This document shows, in pieces, positions 1 through 7,737 of a stretch of DNA of 64,000 nt. The position numbers were made by a program, and so were the translations under genes. Each line of letters opens with the position of its first letter. Position 1 is the stretch's first letter. The stretch is from Streptomyces lateritius. GTDB lineage: Bacteria; Actinomycetota; Actinomycetes; Streptomycetales; Streptomycetaceae. The stretch spans positions 124,001 through 188,000 of the forward strand of contig NZ_BMTO01000002.1 in the NCBI RefSeq assembly GCF_014649715.1. The letters are read 5' to 3'. Below the pieces are notes generated by a model. The model saw only the letters and a program-made list of their open reading frames with translations, was not told the DNA's origin and ran no database searches.

Positions 1-857
1 GCGAGCAGGCCCTGCCAGATGGTGGGGACGGCGGCGGCGTGGCTCGGCTTCTCGCGTTCGATCATCTCGGCGAGCGGGGCCGGCTGGAGGAAGCGGTCCG
101 GCATGAGCATGTTGATGCCGGTCATGAAGGTGGCGTGCGGCAGGCCCCAGGCGTTGACGTGGAACTGCGGGACGACGACGAGGGTCGTGTCCTTGGCCGT
201 CAGGCCCATCGACTCGGCCATGTTGACCTGCATGGAGTGCAGGTAGATGGAGCGGTGGGAGTAGACGACGCCCTTGGGGTCGCCGGTGGTGCCGGAGGTG
301 TAACACATGGCGGCGGCGGCGCGTTCGTCCAGCTCGGGCCAGTCGAAGGTGGTGGGGCGGCCGGCGATCAGCTCCTCGTAGTCGTGCACGCGGGGCGCCA
401 CGCCGTCGAGGACGGAACGGTCGCCCGGGCCCGCGACCACGATGTGCTCGATGGTCGGCAGGTGCGGCAGCAGGGGGGCGAGGAGCGGGAGCAGGGAGCC
501 GTTGACGAGGACGACGCGGTCGGCGGCGTGGTTGACGATCCAGACCAGCTGCTCGGGGGGAAGACGCAGGTTGAGGGTGTGGAGGACCGCGCCCATGGAG
601 GGGATCGCGAAGTACGCCTCGACGTGCTCGGCGTTGTTCCACATGAGGGTCGCGACACGCTGGTCGCCCGTGACACCGAGCTCGTCGCGCAGGGCGTTCG
701 CCAGCTGGGTCGCGCGGGCGCCCGCCTCCGCGAAGGTGCGGCGCCGCGGCTCGGGCTCACCGGTCCAGGTGGTGATCAGTGACTTCCCGTGGATCGTCAT
801 CCCGTGCTGCAGGATGCGGGTCACGGTCAGTTGTACGTCCTGCATGGTGCTCAGCAC
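1..857 (-). CDS. Acyl-CoA ligase (AMP-dependent synthetase), N-terminal part only
   Basis: The gene runs off the left edge, so only the first 285 codons are visible. The reverse strand encodes an adenylate-forming enzyme that would activate a fatty or other organic acid to its acyl-CoA through an acyl-adenylate. The AMP-binding P-loop region is visible as YTSGTTGDPKGV at about residues 189-200, followed by YSHRS. The N-terminus (about residues 10-100) matches long-chain FadD-type ligases. I chose the GTG at 857 because GGGAGG lies 5 bases upstream; an in-frame ATG lies at 845. Substrate is unknown, but the five-gene acyl-CoA/thiolase operon nearby, on the same strand, would need a ligase of this kind. 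That link is inference, since two unrelated genes separate them. Confidence 0.9.
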   Translation of the reverse strand, partial: MLSTMQDVQLTVTRILQHGMTIHGKSLITTWTGEPEPRRRTFAEAGARATQLANALRDELGVTGDQRVATLMWNNAEHVEAYFAIPSMGAVLHTLNLRLPPEQLVWIVNHAADRVVLVNGSLLPLLAPLLPHLPTIEHIVVAGPGDRSVLDGVAPRVHDYEELIAGRPTTFDWPELDERAAAAMCYTSGTTGDPKGVVYSHRSIYLHSMQVNMAESMGLTAKDTTLVVVPQFHVNAWGLPHATFMTGINMLMPDRFLQPAPLAEMIEREKPSHAAAVPTIWQGLL

Positions 858-952
858 GGCGTCCTCCCGGTGGGCGCTACGTGGCAGTAGTAAGGGTGTG
901 CAGATTCTGCGCACGTACCGCGCGGTATGTCACTACCCGGGAGTACGGAAAT

Positions 953-970
953 CGCCAGTGATTACTGGCG
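953..970. promoter_or_regulatory. 18-bp perfect inverted repeat upstream of the acyl-CoA ligase
   Basis: CGCCAGTGATTACTGGCG has perfect 7-bp arms around a 4-bp centre. It lies about 95 bp upstream of the ligase start and about 85 bp downstream of the sigma factor stop. There is no T-tract in either direction, so an operator for a TetR-like dimer is as plausible as a transcription terminator. No protein can be assigned. Confidence 0.45.
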
Positions 971-1053
971 GGAGGGGATTCCGGAGGTTCCTACGGACGG
1001 GGGACGCCTCTTCCGAAGGCCAGGGCCGGCCGAACGTCGTGCCGCCCGGGCGG

Positions 1054-1623
1054 CTACCGTACCGGCGTCAGCTCCGGGTCCTCGCGCAGCTTGCCGAGCG
1101 CCCGCGAGACCGCGCTCTTGACCGTGCCGATCGACACGCCGAGCACCTCGGCCGTCTGGGCCTCGCTGAGATCCTCGTAGTACCGCAGGACGACCATCGC
1201 CCGCTGGCGGTCGGGGAGCCTCATCACCGCGCGCCACATCGCGTCCTGCAGCACCTGGCGCTCCGCCGGGTCCGGCTCGGGCGGCAGGCCGACCGGCTCC
1301 GGCAGCTCCTCGCACGCGAACTCGTCGACCTTGCGCTTGCGCCACTGGGACGTACGGGTGTTCACCAGGGCCCGGCGGACGTAGCCGTCCAGGGCGCGGT
1401 GGTCCTCGATCCGCTCCCAGGCGACGAAGGTCTTCGTCAGCGCGGTCTGCAACAGGTCCTCGGCGTCCGACGGGTTCGCGGTCAGCGAGCGCGCGGTGCG
1501 CAGCAGCACGGGCCCACGAGCCCGTACGTACGAGGAGAAGGACGGGTAGCCGGTGGTCACGGCGGCCCCCCGGGCGGCCGTGGAGGCGCCGGCGCAGACG
1601 GGGCCAGAGGGTGGCGGAGTCAT
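1054..1623 (-). CDS. SigE-family ECF RNA polymerase sigma factor
   Basis: A 189-residue group 4 sigma factor, which would direct RNA polymerase to a small promoter set. Region 2 is at about residues 25-95 (SDAEDLLQTALTKTFVAWERI, DGYVRRALVNTRTSQWRKRK) and region 4 at about 125-180 (LPDRQRAMVVLRYYEDLSEAQTAEVLGVSIGTVKSAVSRAL), the latter with a clear helix-turn-helix. Length is usual for the SigE family. The first 21 residues are low-complexity; a GTG at 1560 gives the canonical VTTGYPSFSSYVRARG start and may be the true one. The ATG at 1623 sits 6 bases after a TAGCGT-like -10, which would fit a leaderless message. No anti-sigma gene is adjacent, so the inducing signal is unknown. Confidence 0.9.
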   Translation of the reverse strand: MTPPPSGPVCAGASTAARGAAVTTGYPSFSSYVRARGPVLLRTARSLTANPSDAEDLLQTALTKTFVAWERIEDHRALDGYVRRALVNTRTSQWRKRKVDEFACEELPEPVGLPPEPDPAERQVLQDAMWRAVMRLPDRQRAMVVLRYYEDLSEAQTAEVLGVSIGTVKSAVSRALGKLREDPELTPVR

Positions 1624-1747
1624 GACTCCACGCTAGGAGCGGGGGCGTGTCCTCGGATCGGCCCCAGGTCCCGAACCGTACTCCCCCTCAGGTTGTAGGG
1701 GTGGGGGCAGCTGGACCTCCTGAAGGTGGAGTCGGACGCGGCAGGGC

Positions 1748-2707
1748 TCAGGGTCGGGCGGCGATGACATGGGCGACGGGGGCGTCGACCGCGTTGCGGT
1801 CGATCAGCATGCTCTGGCCTCCGTACGACTCCCGCACGTTCCCCGCGTACTGGTGGATGCGGCTGCGCTCCCGCCAGGCGAGCGGGTGCAGCACGGACTC
1901 CGCGTAGAGCGCCGGGGCGCCCTGCCAGCGCGCGAACCACATCACCGACGGCAGGTCCTTCACGCCGGCCTTCCGCGCCTGCTCCATGTGGCGTACGCCG
2001 GTGTCGGCGCTGCTGTAGAAGCCGGGCAGGTAGCCGAGGCGACGGACCTCGCGGTTCCAGGCGCGGACGAAGAGCAGGGTGGTGGCGGCGCAGCGCAGAT
2101 CGGTGATCCGATAGGCCTCCATGTCGAGGTAGAGCGGACTGGACGCGGCGATCCCGAGCGCGCGGGCCGCCCGGACGGCCTCGCCGGCCTCCTTCGTGCC
2201 CTGCTCCCACGGGGCGCTGCCGATCGGGACGTCCTTCTTGTGCTCGGCGAACACGCAAGGCGCCTGCGACCCCACGAACAGCGGCAGCAACCGCCAGCCA
2301 AGGGTCTCCGCCGAGGTGACCCAGGCCGGGGTCAGGTGCTTCTGGGTCAGGCAGCCGCGGCCCCGGCCCCCGAAGTACACGCCGACGGCCCGGTACGGGG
2401 ACGCGCGCCAGGCCCGCATCACCGCGAGGGACGGCGCCTCACAGGTGTCGAAGGCCCGGCCCAGGAAGTGCCGGTACGGGACGGGGGCCCCGGGACCACC
2501 TGCCGCGGGAGCGCCCGCGGCCCGGGCGTCCGTCGCGGAGCCGCCGGCGGCCGGGGGCGGTTCGGGAGCCGGGGGCGACTCGTAGCGGTCGAACGCGGCG
2601 GGCGCGGCGAGCAGCGTGGTGGCGAGGGCGGCCACCAGCGCACGGGCGAGTGCCGGTACGGACCGGCGGCGGGGCCGCGACGCGGGGACGGTGAGGGAGC
2701 CTTTCAT
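1748..2707 (-). CDS. Secreted DUF1906 (Rv2525c-like glycoside-hydrolase fold) protein
   Basis: A 319-residue exported protein. Residues 1-40 form a signal peptide (PRRRS followed by a hydrophobic Ala/Leu stretch), then a Pro/Ala/Gly-rich linker, then a DUF1906 TIM-barrel domain from about residue 80 to the end (GRAFDTCEAPS, AVGVYFGG, PLYLDMEAY, PGFYSSADTG, SVMWFARW). The family resembles GH25-type cell-wall hydrolases, and the catalytic-type acidic residues in LDMEAY are present, but no activity is proven for most members. The start is uncertain: the ATG at 2707 gives the best signal peptide and an ATG at 2743 would add 12 residues. Its stop lies about 125 bp upstream of the sigma factor start, same strand. 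I infer a cell-envelope role. Confidence 0.8.
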   Translation of the reverse strand: MKGSLTVPASRPRRRSVPALARALVAALATTLLAAPAAFDRYESPPAPEPPPAAGGSATDARAAGAPAAGGPGAPVPYRHFLGRAFDTCEAPSLAVMRAWRASPYRAVGVYFGGRGRGCLTQKHLTPAWVTSAETLGWRLLPLFVGSQAPCVFAEHKKDVPIGSAPWEQGTKEAGEAVRAARALGIAASSPLYLDMEAYRITDLRCAATTLLFVRAWNREVRRLGYLPGFYSSADTGVRHMEQARKAGVKDLPSVMWFARWQGAPALYAESVLHPLAWRERSRIHQYAGNVRESYGGQSMLIDRNAVDAPVAHVIAARP

Positions 2708-2759
2708 GGGGCGAGTGAAGTGCGCCCCGCCCCGGCCGGCCACCGCTCAGGCCTTCGCC

Positions 2760-3926
2760 TCAGCCGTCCGTGCCCAGGATCAGCCCGGACGTGGGAACCC
2801 CGGTGCCGGCCGTCACCAGCGTCCTGGCCGCGCCGGGTATCTGGTTCACCGACGTGCCCCGCACCTGTCGGACGGCCTCCGCGATGCCGTTCATCCCGTG
2901 CAGATACCCCTCTCCCAGCTGCCCGCCGTGGGTGTTGAGCGGCAGCGCGTCCGCCGAGACGAAGTCGGCCGCCTCCCCGGGCCGGCAGAACCCGAACTCC
3001 TCCAACTGCATCAGGACGAACGGGGTGAAGTGGTCGTAGAGGATGCCCACGTCGATGTCGCCGGGACCCAGGCCCGAGGTCCGCCAGAGCTGTCGGGCGA
3101 CCACGCCCGTCTCCGGCAGACCTGTCAGGTCGTCCCGGTAGAAGCTGGTCATCGCCTCCTGGTTGCGCCCGGCGCCTTGGGCGGCGGCGACGATCACAGC
3201 GGGCGGGTGGCGCAGATCGCGGGCCCGCTCGACGGAGGTGACGACGATCGCCTGGCCGCCGTCGGTCTCCTGGCAGCAGTCGAGGAGCCGCAGCGGCTCG
3301 ACGATCCAGCGCGAGGCGGCGTGGTCGGCGAGGGTGATCGGCTTCCCGTAGAAGTACGCGGCGGGGTTGCGGGCCGCGTGCCGGCGGCCGGTGACGGCGA
3401 CATGGCCGAAGGCGTCGGGAGTGAGGCCGTAGGTGTGGAGGTAGCGCTGGGCGGTCATGGCGACCCACGAGGCGGGCGTGAGCAGCCCGAAAGGGAGCTG
3501 CCAGCCGAGCGCGGCACCTTCGGCGGAGGGCTCCCGCCGCTGGACCCCGGAGCCGAAGCGGCGGCCGGAGCGCTCGTTGAACGCCCGGTAGCAGACGACG
3601 ACGTCGGCGACGCCGGTGGCGACGGCGAGGGCGGCCTGCTGGACGGTGGCGCAGGCTGCTCCGCCCCCGTAGTGGACGCGGGAGAAGAAGGACAGCTCGC
3701 CGGCGCCGGCCGCCTGGGCGACGGTGATCTCGGGGCTGGTGTCCATGGTGAACGTGACCATGCCGTCGACGTCGGCGGGGGAGAGCCCGGCGTCGTCGAG
3801 GGCGGCGTGCACGGCCTCGACGGCCAGCTTGAGCTCGCTGCGGCCGGAGTCCTTGGAGAATTCGGTCGCGCCGATGCCGGCGACGGCGGCGCGGCCTGCG
3901 AGGCCGTCCGCCCTGCGGATGCTCAT
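2760..3926 (-). CDS. Thiolase-like lipid-transfer protein (Ltp2/SCP-x type aldolase)
   Basis: A 388-residue thiolase-superfamily protein of the SCP-x/Ltp class. Visible family blocks are VAGIGATEFSKDSGRSE at the N-terminus, the HTYGLTPDAFGHVAV segment, the DHFTPFVLMQLEEFGFC segment and the C-terminal LPLNTHGGQLGEGYLHGMNG. In Mycobacterium and Rhodococcus, Ltp2 binds the DUF35 part of ChsH2 and performs the retro-aldol cleavage that releases propionyl-CoA from the 3-carbon steroid side chain. Here the gene overlaps the upstream MaoC gene by ATGA and ends a five-gene unit carrying the same partners, which supports an Ltp2-like role. The actual substrate is not shown, as no steroid ring-degradation genes or CYP125 are in the window. 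Confidence 0.85.
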   Translation of the reverse strand: MSIRRADGLAGRAAVAGIGATEFSKDSGRSELKLAVEAVHAALDDAGLSPADVDGMVTFTMDTSPEITVAQAAGAGELSFFSRVHYGGGAACATVQQAALAVATGVADVVVCYRAFNERSGRRFGSGVQRREPSAEGAALGWQLPFGLLTPASWVAMTAQRYLHTYGLTPDAFGHVAVTGRRHAARNPAAYFYGKPITLADHAASRWIVEPLRLLDCCQETDGGQAIVVTSVERARDLRHPPAVIVAAAQGAGRNQEAMTSFYRDDLTGLPETGVVARQLWRTSGLGPGDIDVGILYDHFTPFVLMQLEEFGFCRPGEAADFVSADALPLNTHGGQLGEGYLHGMNGIAEAVRQVRGTSVNQIPGAARTLVTAGTGVPTSGLILGTDG

Positions 3927-4327
3927 GACGCTCCCTTCTCGCCGGGGCCCGGCAGGAGCACGGTGACCGTGCCGGTGACGTGCCGGCCCAGGCCGTTGGC
4001 GCCTACGACCCGTACCCGCGCGGTGTCACCGTCGATGTCGGTGACCGTCCCGGTCAGGGTCATGGTGTCCCCCGGATGGTTGGGCGCCCCGAGCCGTATC
4101 GCCACCTTGCGGAGCACGGCCGCCGGGCCGAAGTGGTCGGTGATGTACCGCCCCACGAGACCGTTGGTCGTCAGGATGTTCATGAAGATGTCGGGGGAGC
4201 CCTTCGCCCGCGCGAGCTCCGCGTCGTGGTGCACGTCCTGGTAGTCGCGGGAGGCGACGGCCCCGGCGACGATCAGAGTGCGGGTGATCGGGATCTCCAG
4301 CGGCGGTAGCTCGTCCCCGGCCTTCAT
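3923..4327 (-). CDS. Small MaoC-family enoyl-CoA hydratase (ChsH1-like)
   Basis: A 134-residue single hot-dog domain protein. The MaoC hydratase signature is visible as the YQDVHHDAELARAKGSPDIFMN segment at about residues 28-50, with the Asp/His pair expected for hydration of a CoA-bound double bond. In mycobacteria ChsH1 has this size and becomes active only with ChsH2, whose own MaoC domain is incomplete. Start and stop overlap both neighbours by 4 bases (ATGA), so all three are translationally coupled. Role inferred: hydration step in a beta-oxidation-like cycle on a short, branched side chain. Confidence 0.85.
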   Translation of the reverse strand: MKAGDELPPLEIPITRTLIVAGAVASRDYQDVHHDAELARAKGSPDIFMNILTTNGLVGRYITDHFGPAAVLRKVAIRLGAPNHPGDTMTLTGTVTDIDGDTARVRVVGANGLGRHVTGTVTVLLPGPGEKGAS

Positions 4328-5412
4328 GACGGGTCTCCGTTCGCGATCATGTCGCCGAGTTCGGCGAGGACTTCGGTGCCGCAGCCGAGATAGGCGTCGA
4401 GCTGTCTGCCCCACAGGAAGTGCCGGTGGACCGGGTGGCCGAGGTCGGCGCCCGTGCCGCCGTGCAGATGCTGTCCGGTGTGGACGACCCGCTTGCCGGC
4501 CTCGGAGGCCCACCAGGCGGCGGTCAGCGCGTGCCCGGCGGACGGCAGATCCTGGTCGTGTCGCCAGGCCGCCTCGTAGGCGGTGACCCGGATCGCCTCC
4601 GTGTCCATATGGGCGTCGGCGGCCCGGGACTGCACCGCCTGGCGCGTGGCGAGCGGGCGCCCGAACTGCTCTCGTACGGAGGTGTACGCGACCGCCCGGG
4701 CCAGGGAACCGGCGCACACCCCGGCCTGTAGCCCGGCGAACGCGATCCTGGCCGCGGCCAGCACGTCCGCGCAGGCCCCCGCCCGAGCCTCCGTCTCGCC
4801 GGCCGCCGAGGGCTCCGCGCCACCGCCCGCCGAGGGCTCCGCGCCGCCGATCCGCTCGCCTGCGGCGCCGTCGAGGACGAGCCGCCCGGCGGCCCAGGGG
4901 GCGGTGAGTTCGACGGGCACCACGGACGCCTCCGTGGTGGCGACCAGCCACAGCGCGCGCTCCTGGTCCGGCACGAGGATGTGGGTGGCGTCCCGGAGCC
5001 AGGGCACCCGGTCCACGGTCCCGGTGAGCAGACCGTCCTCCCCGGCGCTGATCCGGCCGTCGGCCGGGAAGGCCCCGGTCACCACCGTCGTACCGGCCCG
5101 CAGGCCTGGCAGCAGCCTGGCGCGCTGCTCGTCGGTGCCGTGGCGGGCGACGGTGAGGACTCCGTACACCCCGCAGGCCACGAGCGGCACCTGGGCGGTC
5201 GTACGCCCCTGCTCCTCGGCGAGCAGCACCAGGCCGAGGAGGCCGATCTCCTCGACCGCTCCGAGCAGTCCGGCCGAGCACAGCGCCTTCCACAGCTCGG
5301 GGTCCGTGGCCGTCCCGACGGTCGTGAGCCGTTCGTGCGTGGCGAGATCGCCGAAGATCCGCGCCGCCAGCTGCCGGGCGGCCTCCTGCTCCTCCGTGGG
5401 GGTGAAGTCCAT
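4324..5412 (-). CDS. Acyl-CoA dehydrogenase subunit (ChsE2-like)
   Basis: A 362-residue acyl-CoA dehydrogenase that would oxidise an acyl-CoA to the 2-enoyl-CoA with FAD. The N-terminal alpha domain starts MDFTPTEEQEAARQLAARIF; the C-terminal part carries QFGRPLATRQAVQSRAADAHMDTEA and LHGGTGADLGHPVHRHFLW. It is shorter and more divergent than the second dehydrogenase of the operon, as is usual when two unlike FadE proteins form one alpha2-beta2 enzyme (ChsE1-ChsE2). A stretch around residues 190-215 is an Ala/Glu/Gly-rich insert containing a near-duplicate EPSAGGGAEPSAAGE. ATG 5412 was preferred to the ATG at 5421 because GGGAGGGG sits at workable distance and the gene then starts one base after the preceding stop. 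Confidence 0.85.
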   Translation of the reverse strand: MDFTPTEEQEAARQLAARIFGDLATHERLTTVGTATDPELWKALCSAGLLGAVEEIGLLGLVLLAEEQGRTTAQVPLVACGVYGVLTVARHGTDEQRARLLPGLRAGTTVVTGAFPADGRISAGEDGLLTGTVDRVPWLRDATHILVPDQERALWLVATTEASVVPVELTAPWAAGRLVLDGAAGERIGGAEPSAGGGAEPSAAGETEARAGACADVLAAARIAFAGLQAGVCAGSLARAVAYTSVREQFGRPLATRQAVQSRAADAHMDTEAIRVTAYEAAWRHDQDLPSAGHALTAAWWASEAGKRVVHTGQHLHGGTGADLGHPVHRHFLWGRQLDAYLGCGTEVLAELGDMIANGDPS

Positions 5413-5413
5413 G

Positions 5414-6388
5414 TCAGTCATCCCCTCCCGCGCGGAAGACGGGAAGCTCCAGCTCCTCGTCGACCCTCAGGAACGTGAGCGTGACCGGCATCCCGATGCG
5501 GACCTTGTCGTAGGGCACACCGATCACGTTGCTCACCATCCGGACGCCCTCGGCCAGTTCGACCAGCCCGACCGCGTAGGGAGGGTCGAAGGCGGGGAAG
5601 GGCGGGTGGTGCATCACGACGTACGAGAAGACGGTCCCGGAACCGCACGCCTCGACCGTGTCCCACCGCTGCGAGCCGCAGGCGTTGCAGCCGGGCAGCC
5701 AGGGGAGGCGGAGGGCCGCGCAGGCCTCGCAGCGCTGGATGAGGAGCCGGTGCTCGGCGACGGCCTCCCAGAATCCGGCGTTGTCCCGGTTGATCACGGG
5801 CCGGGGCCGCCTGGTCCCCGGTGTCCGGGCCGTCTCCGGGTCCCGTGCGGTCTCCGGCTCCCGGCGCGGCCGTGCGGCGGGCGCGTACTTGAGGATCCGG
5901 AACCGGTGGGTGCCCGCCGGCTCGCCGCCGGCCCGGATGTCCATCCGCGTGGTGACGAAGTGCCCCGTGCCGAGCCTGGTCCTCTTGCGCTCCGACACCG
6001 ATTCGATCACCGCGTCGAAGGTGATCGCGTCCCCCGGGCGCAGGGGGCGCAGATACTCCTGCTCGCAGTCGGTGGCGACGACGGAGGTGTACCCGGCGCC
6101 GTCGAGGAGCGCGAGCAGCTCGTCGTACGCCTCGGAGCGGCCGGTGTGCCCCGACAGGCCGCCCATCGTCCAGGCCTGGAGCATGGTCGGCGGTGCGACG
6201 GCGTCCGGTCCTTCGTACGCCGGGTTGGTGTCGCCCATGGCCTCGCACCAGTGCCGGATCATCGGCTCGTTGACCCGGTCCTTGCCGATACCGGCGCGCG
6301 CGGCGGCCCGCCCCTCGTACGCCTTCAGCCGGGCGTCGAGGTCGTGCGCCGCCCCCTCGTGGTTCACCGCCGCCCCCTCGTCGTTCAC
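5414..6388 (-). CDS. MaoC - DUF35 fusion protein (ChsH2-like hydratase/aldolase partner)
   Basis: A 324-residue two-part protein. Residues about 15-170 are a MaoC-like hot-dog domain; after an Arg/Pro/Thr linker (about 172-200) comes a rubredoxin-like zinc ribbon with two Cys pairs (CEACA and CNACG, about residues 221-240) and an OB-fold (DUF35). This architecture is that of mycobacterial ChsH2, in which the MaoC half pairs with ChsH1 and the DUF35 half pairs with Ltp2; both partners are encoded downstream here. The GTG at 6388 overlaps the upstream stop by 4 bases. The first 42 bases are a 21-bp tandem duplication that includes the start codon, giving VNDEGAA VNHEGAA, so a start at 6367 is possible. 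Confidence 0.85.
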   Translation of the reverse strand: MNDEGAAVNHEGAAHDLDARLKAYEGRAAARAGIGKDRVNEPMIRHWCEAMGDTNPAYEGPDAVAPPTMLQAWTMGGLSGHTGRSEAYDELLALLDGAGYTSVVATDCEQEYLRPLRPGDAITFDAVIESVSERKRTRLGTGHFVTTRMDIRAGGEPAGTHRFRILKYAPAARPRREPETARDPETARTPGTRRPRPVINRDNAGFWEAVAEHRLLIQRCEACAALRLPWLPGCNACGSQRWDTVEACGSGTVFSYVVMHHPPFPAFDPPYAVGLVELAEGVRMVSNVIGVPYDKVRIGMPVTLTFLRVDEELELPVFRAGGDD

Positions 6389-7563
6389 CGCCGGCCCCCG
6401 TCCCTCTTCGTGCCGGTCATGCCGAGTCGCATGGTCGCGACGATCTCGCGCTGCACCTCGCTCACCCCTCCCCCGAAGGTGTTGATCTGCGCGGCGCGGT
6501 TCATCCGCTCGAGCTCACCGCCGTCGACCTCCCCCGGCGACCCCGCCCTCACCAGACCCGCCCCGCCCGCGATCTCCTGACATATCCGGTACACCTCCAC
6601 CGCCGATTCGGTTCCCGCGAACTTCACCCCGCTCGCGTCGCCGGGGGCCAGTCGCCCGGCCCCCACGTCCCCCACCAGACGCCAGTTGAGCAAGCGCGTC
6701 GCCGCCAGGCGGGCATGTGCCTCGGCGGCCCGGATCCGTATCCACGGCTCGTCAATGCGGCGCCGCCCCGTCACCGGATCAGGTGTGCGGGCCCGGCGGA
6801 TCACCGATGCGTAGAAGTCCTCGGCCTGCATGCCGATGGCGGCGAGTGCGACCCGCTCGTGGTTGAGCTGGTTGGTGATCAGCCCCCAGCCGCCGTTCTC
6901 CTCCCCGACCAGGTTTCCCGCGGGGACCCGGATCCCGTCGTAGTACGTCGCCGTCGTCGTCAGGCCGCCGACCGTCTCGATCGGGGTCCAGGAGAATCCG
7001 GACGCGTCCGTGGGGACCAGGAGGATGGAGATCCCCCGGTGTTTGGGGACCTCGGGCGCGGTGCGGCAGGCCAGCCAGATCCAGTCGGCGTTCTGGGCGT
7101 TCGAGGTGAAGATCTTCTGCCCGTGGATCAGCCACGAGTCCCCGTCCCGTACGGCCCTCGTACGGAGCGAGGCCAGGTCGGTGCCGGCCTCCGGCTCGCT
7201 GTAGCCGATCGCGAAGACGGTCTCGCCGCGCAGGATGCGGGGCAGGAAGTACGCCTTCTGGTCCTCGGTGCCGTACTTCATGAGCGTCGGGCCGACGGTG
7301 TTGAGCGTGACCATGGAGACGGGGGCGCCCGCCCGGTAGGCCTCGTCGAAGAAGACGAACTGCTCGTCGGGTCCCCGGCCCTGGCCTCCGTACTCCTGCG
7401 GCCAGCCGAGCCCGAGCATGCCGTCGCCGCCGATCCGGCGGAGCAGCTTCCGCTGCGCGGCGGTGTCGCCGGGGAGCGGTGGCCCTTCGGGCATGACGTC
7501 CCGGAAGTACGCGCGGAGTTCGGCGCGCAGCCGCAGCTGTCGCTCGGTCGGGGCGAGGTGCAC
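6385..7563 (-). CDS. Acyl-CoA dehydrogenase (ChsE1-like), first gene of the operon
   Basis: A 392-residue acyl-CoA dehydrogenase with all three domains of the family: alpha-helical N-terminus (LAPTERQLRLRAELRAYFRD), the FAD-contacting middle part (AIGYSEPEAGTDLASLRTRA, WLIHGQKIFTSNAQNADWIW) and the C-terminal helical domain ending IAGGAGLVRAGSP and VSEVQREIVATMRLGM. It probably pairs with the shorter dehydrogenase two genes downstream. The GTG start at 7563 has GGAGG 7 bases upstream. It heads a five-gene unit with overlaps of 4 bp at three of four junctions and a 1-base gap at the other. A 17-bp palindrome lies about 30-50 bp upstream and probably controls the whole set. Confidence 0.9.
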   Translation of the reverse strand: MHLAPTERQLRLRAELRAYFRDVMPEGPPLPGDTAAQRKLLRRIGGDGMLGLGWPQEYGGQGRGPDEQFVFFDEAYRAGAPVSMVTLNTVGPTLMKYGTEDQKAYFLPRILRGETVFAIGYSEPEAGTDLASLRTRAVRDGDSWLIHGQKIFTSNAQNADWIWLACRTAPEVPKHRGISILLVPTDASGFSWTPIETVGGLTTTATYYDGIRVPAGNLVGEENGGWGLITNQLNHERVALAAIGMQAEDFYASVIRRARTPDPVTGRRRIDEPWIRIRAAEAHARLAATRLLNWRLVGDVGAGRLAPGDASGVKFAGTESAVEVYRICQEIAGGAGLVRAGSPGEVDGGELERMNRAAQINTFGGGVSEVQREIVATMRLGMTGTKRDGGRR

Positions 7564-7595
7564 GGCGACGCCTCCAGGACGGGACGACTAAGGTT

Positions 7596-7612
7596 TCTGA
7601 CTGTCCGTCAGA
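7596..7612. promoter_or_regulatory. Putative operator of the chs-like operon
   Basis: TCTGACTGTCCGTCAGA is an inverted repeat with perfect 6-bp arms and a 5-bp centre. It lies 33 bp upstream of the first dehydrogenase start on the minus strand, where a repressor would cover the promoter. The form is typical of TetR-family regulators of acyl-CoA genes; no such regulator gene is in the window. It is not the KstR consensus of mycobacterial steroid genes. Confidence 0.5.
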
Positions 7613-7682
7613 TACATGAGTCGTGTCAAGGTCGCCGGCGCACCCGGCCGGGGCCCGTCGCCGCTCTCCACGGACGAGCGGA

Positions 7683-7724
7683 ACGGCCCGCACGCCGGTA
7701 CCGAAGTACCCACGCGCGGGCCGT
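7683..7724 (-). terminator. Nested hairpin downstream of the small secreted-protein gene
   Basis: Outer arms ACGGCCCGC/GCGGGCCGT (9 bp, 7683-7691 and 7716-7724) enclose a second perfect stem GGTAC-CGAA-GTACC (7697-7710). It follows the 3' end of the minus-strand gene at 7738-8074 and precedes the chs-like promoter, so it most likely insulates the two units. Confidence 0.6.
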
Positions 7725-7737
7725 CGCTCTCCCCCGG

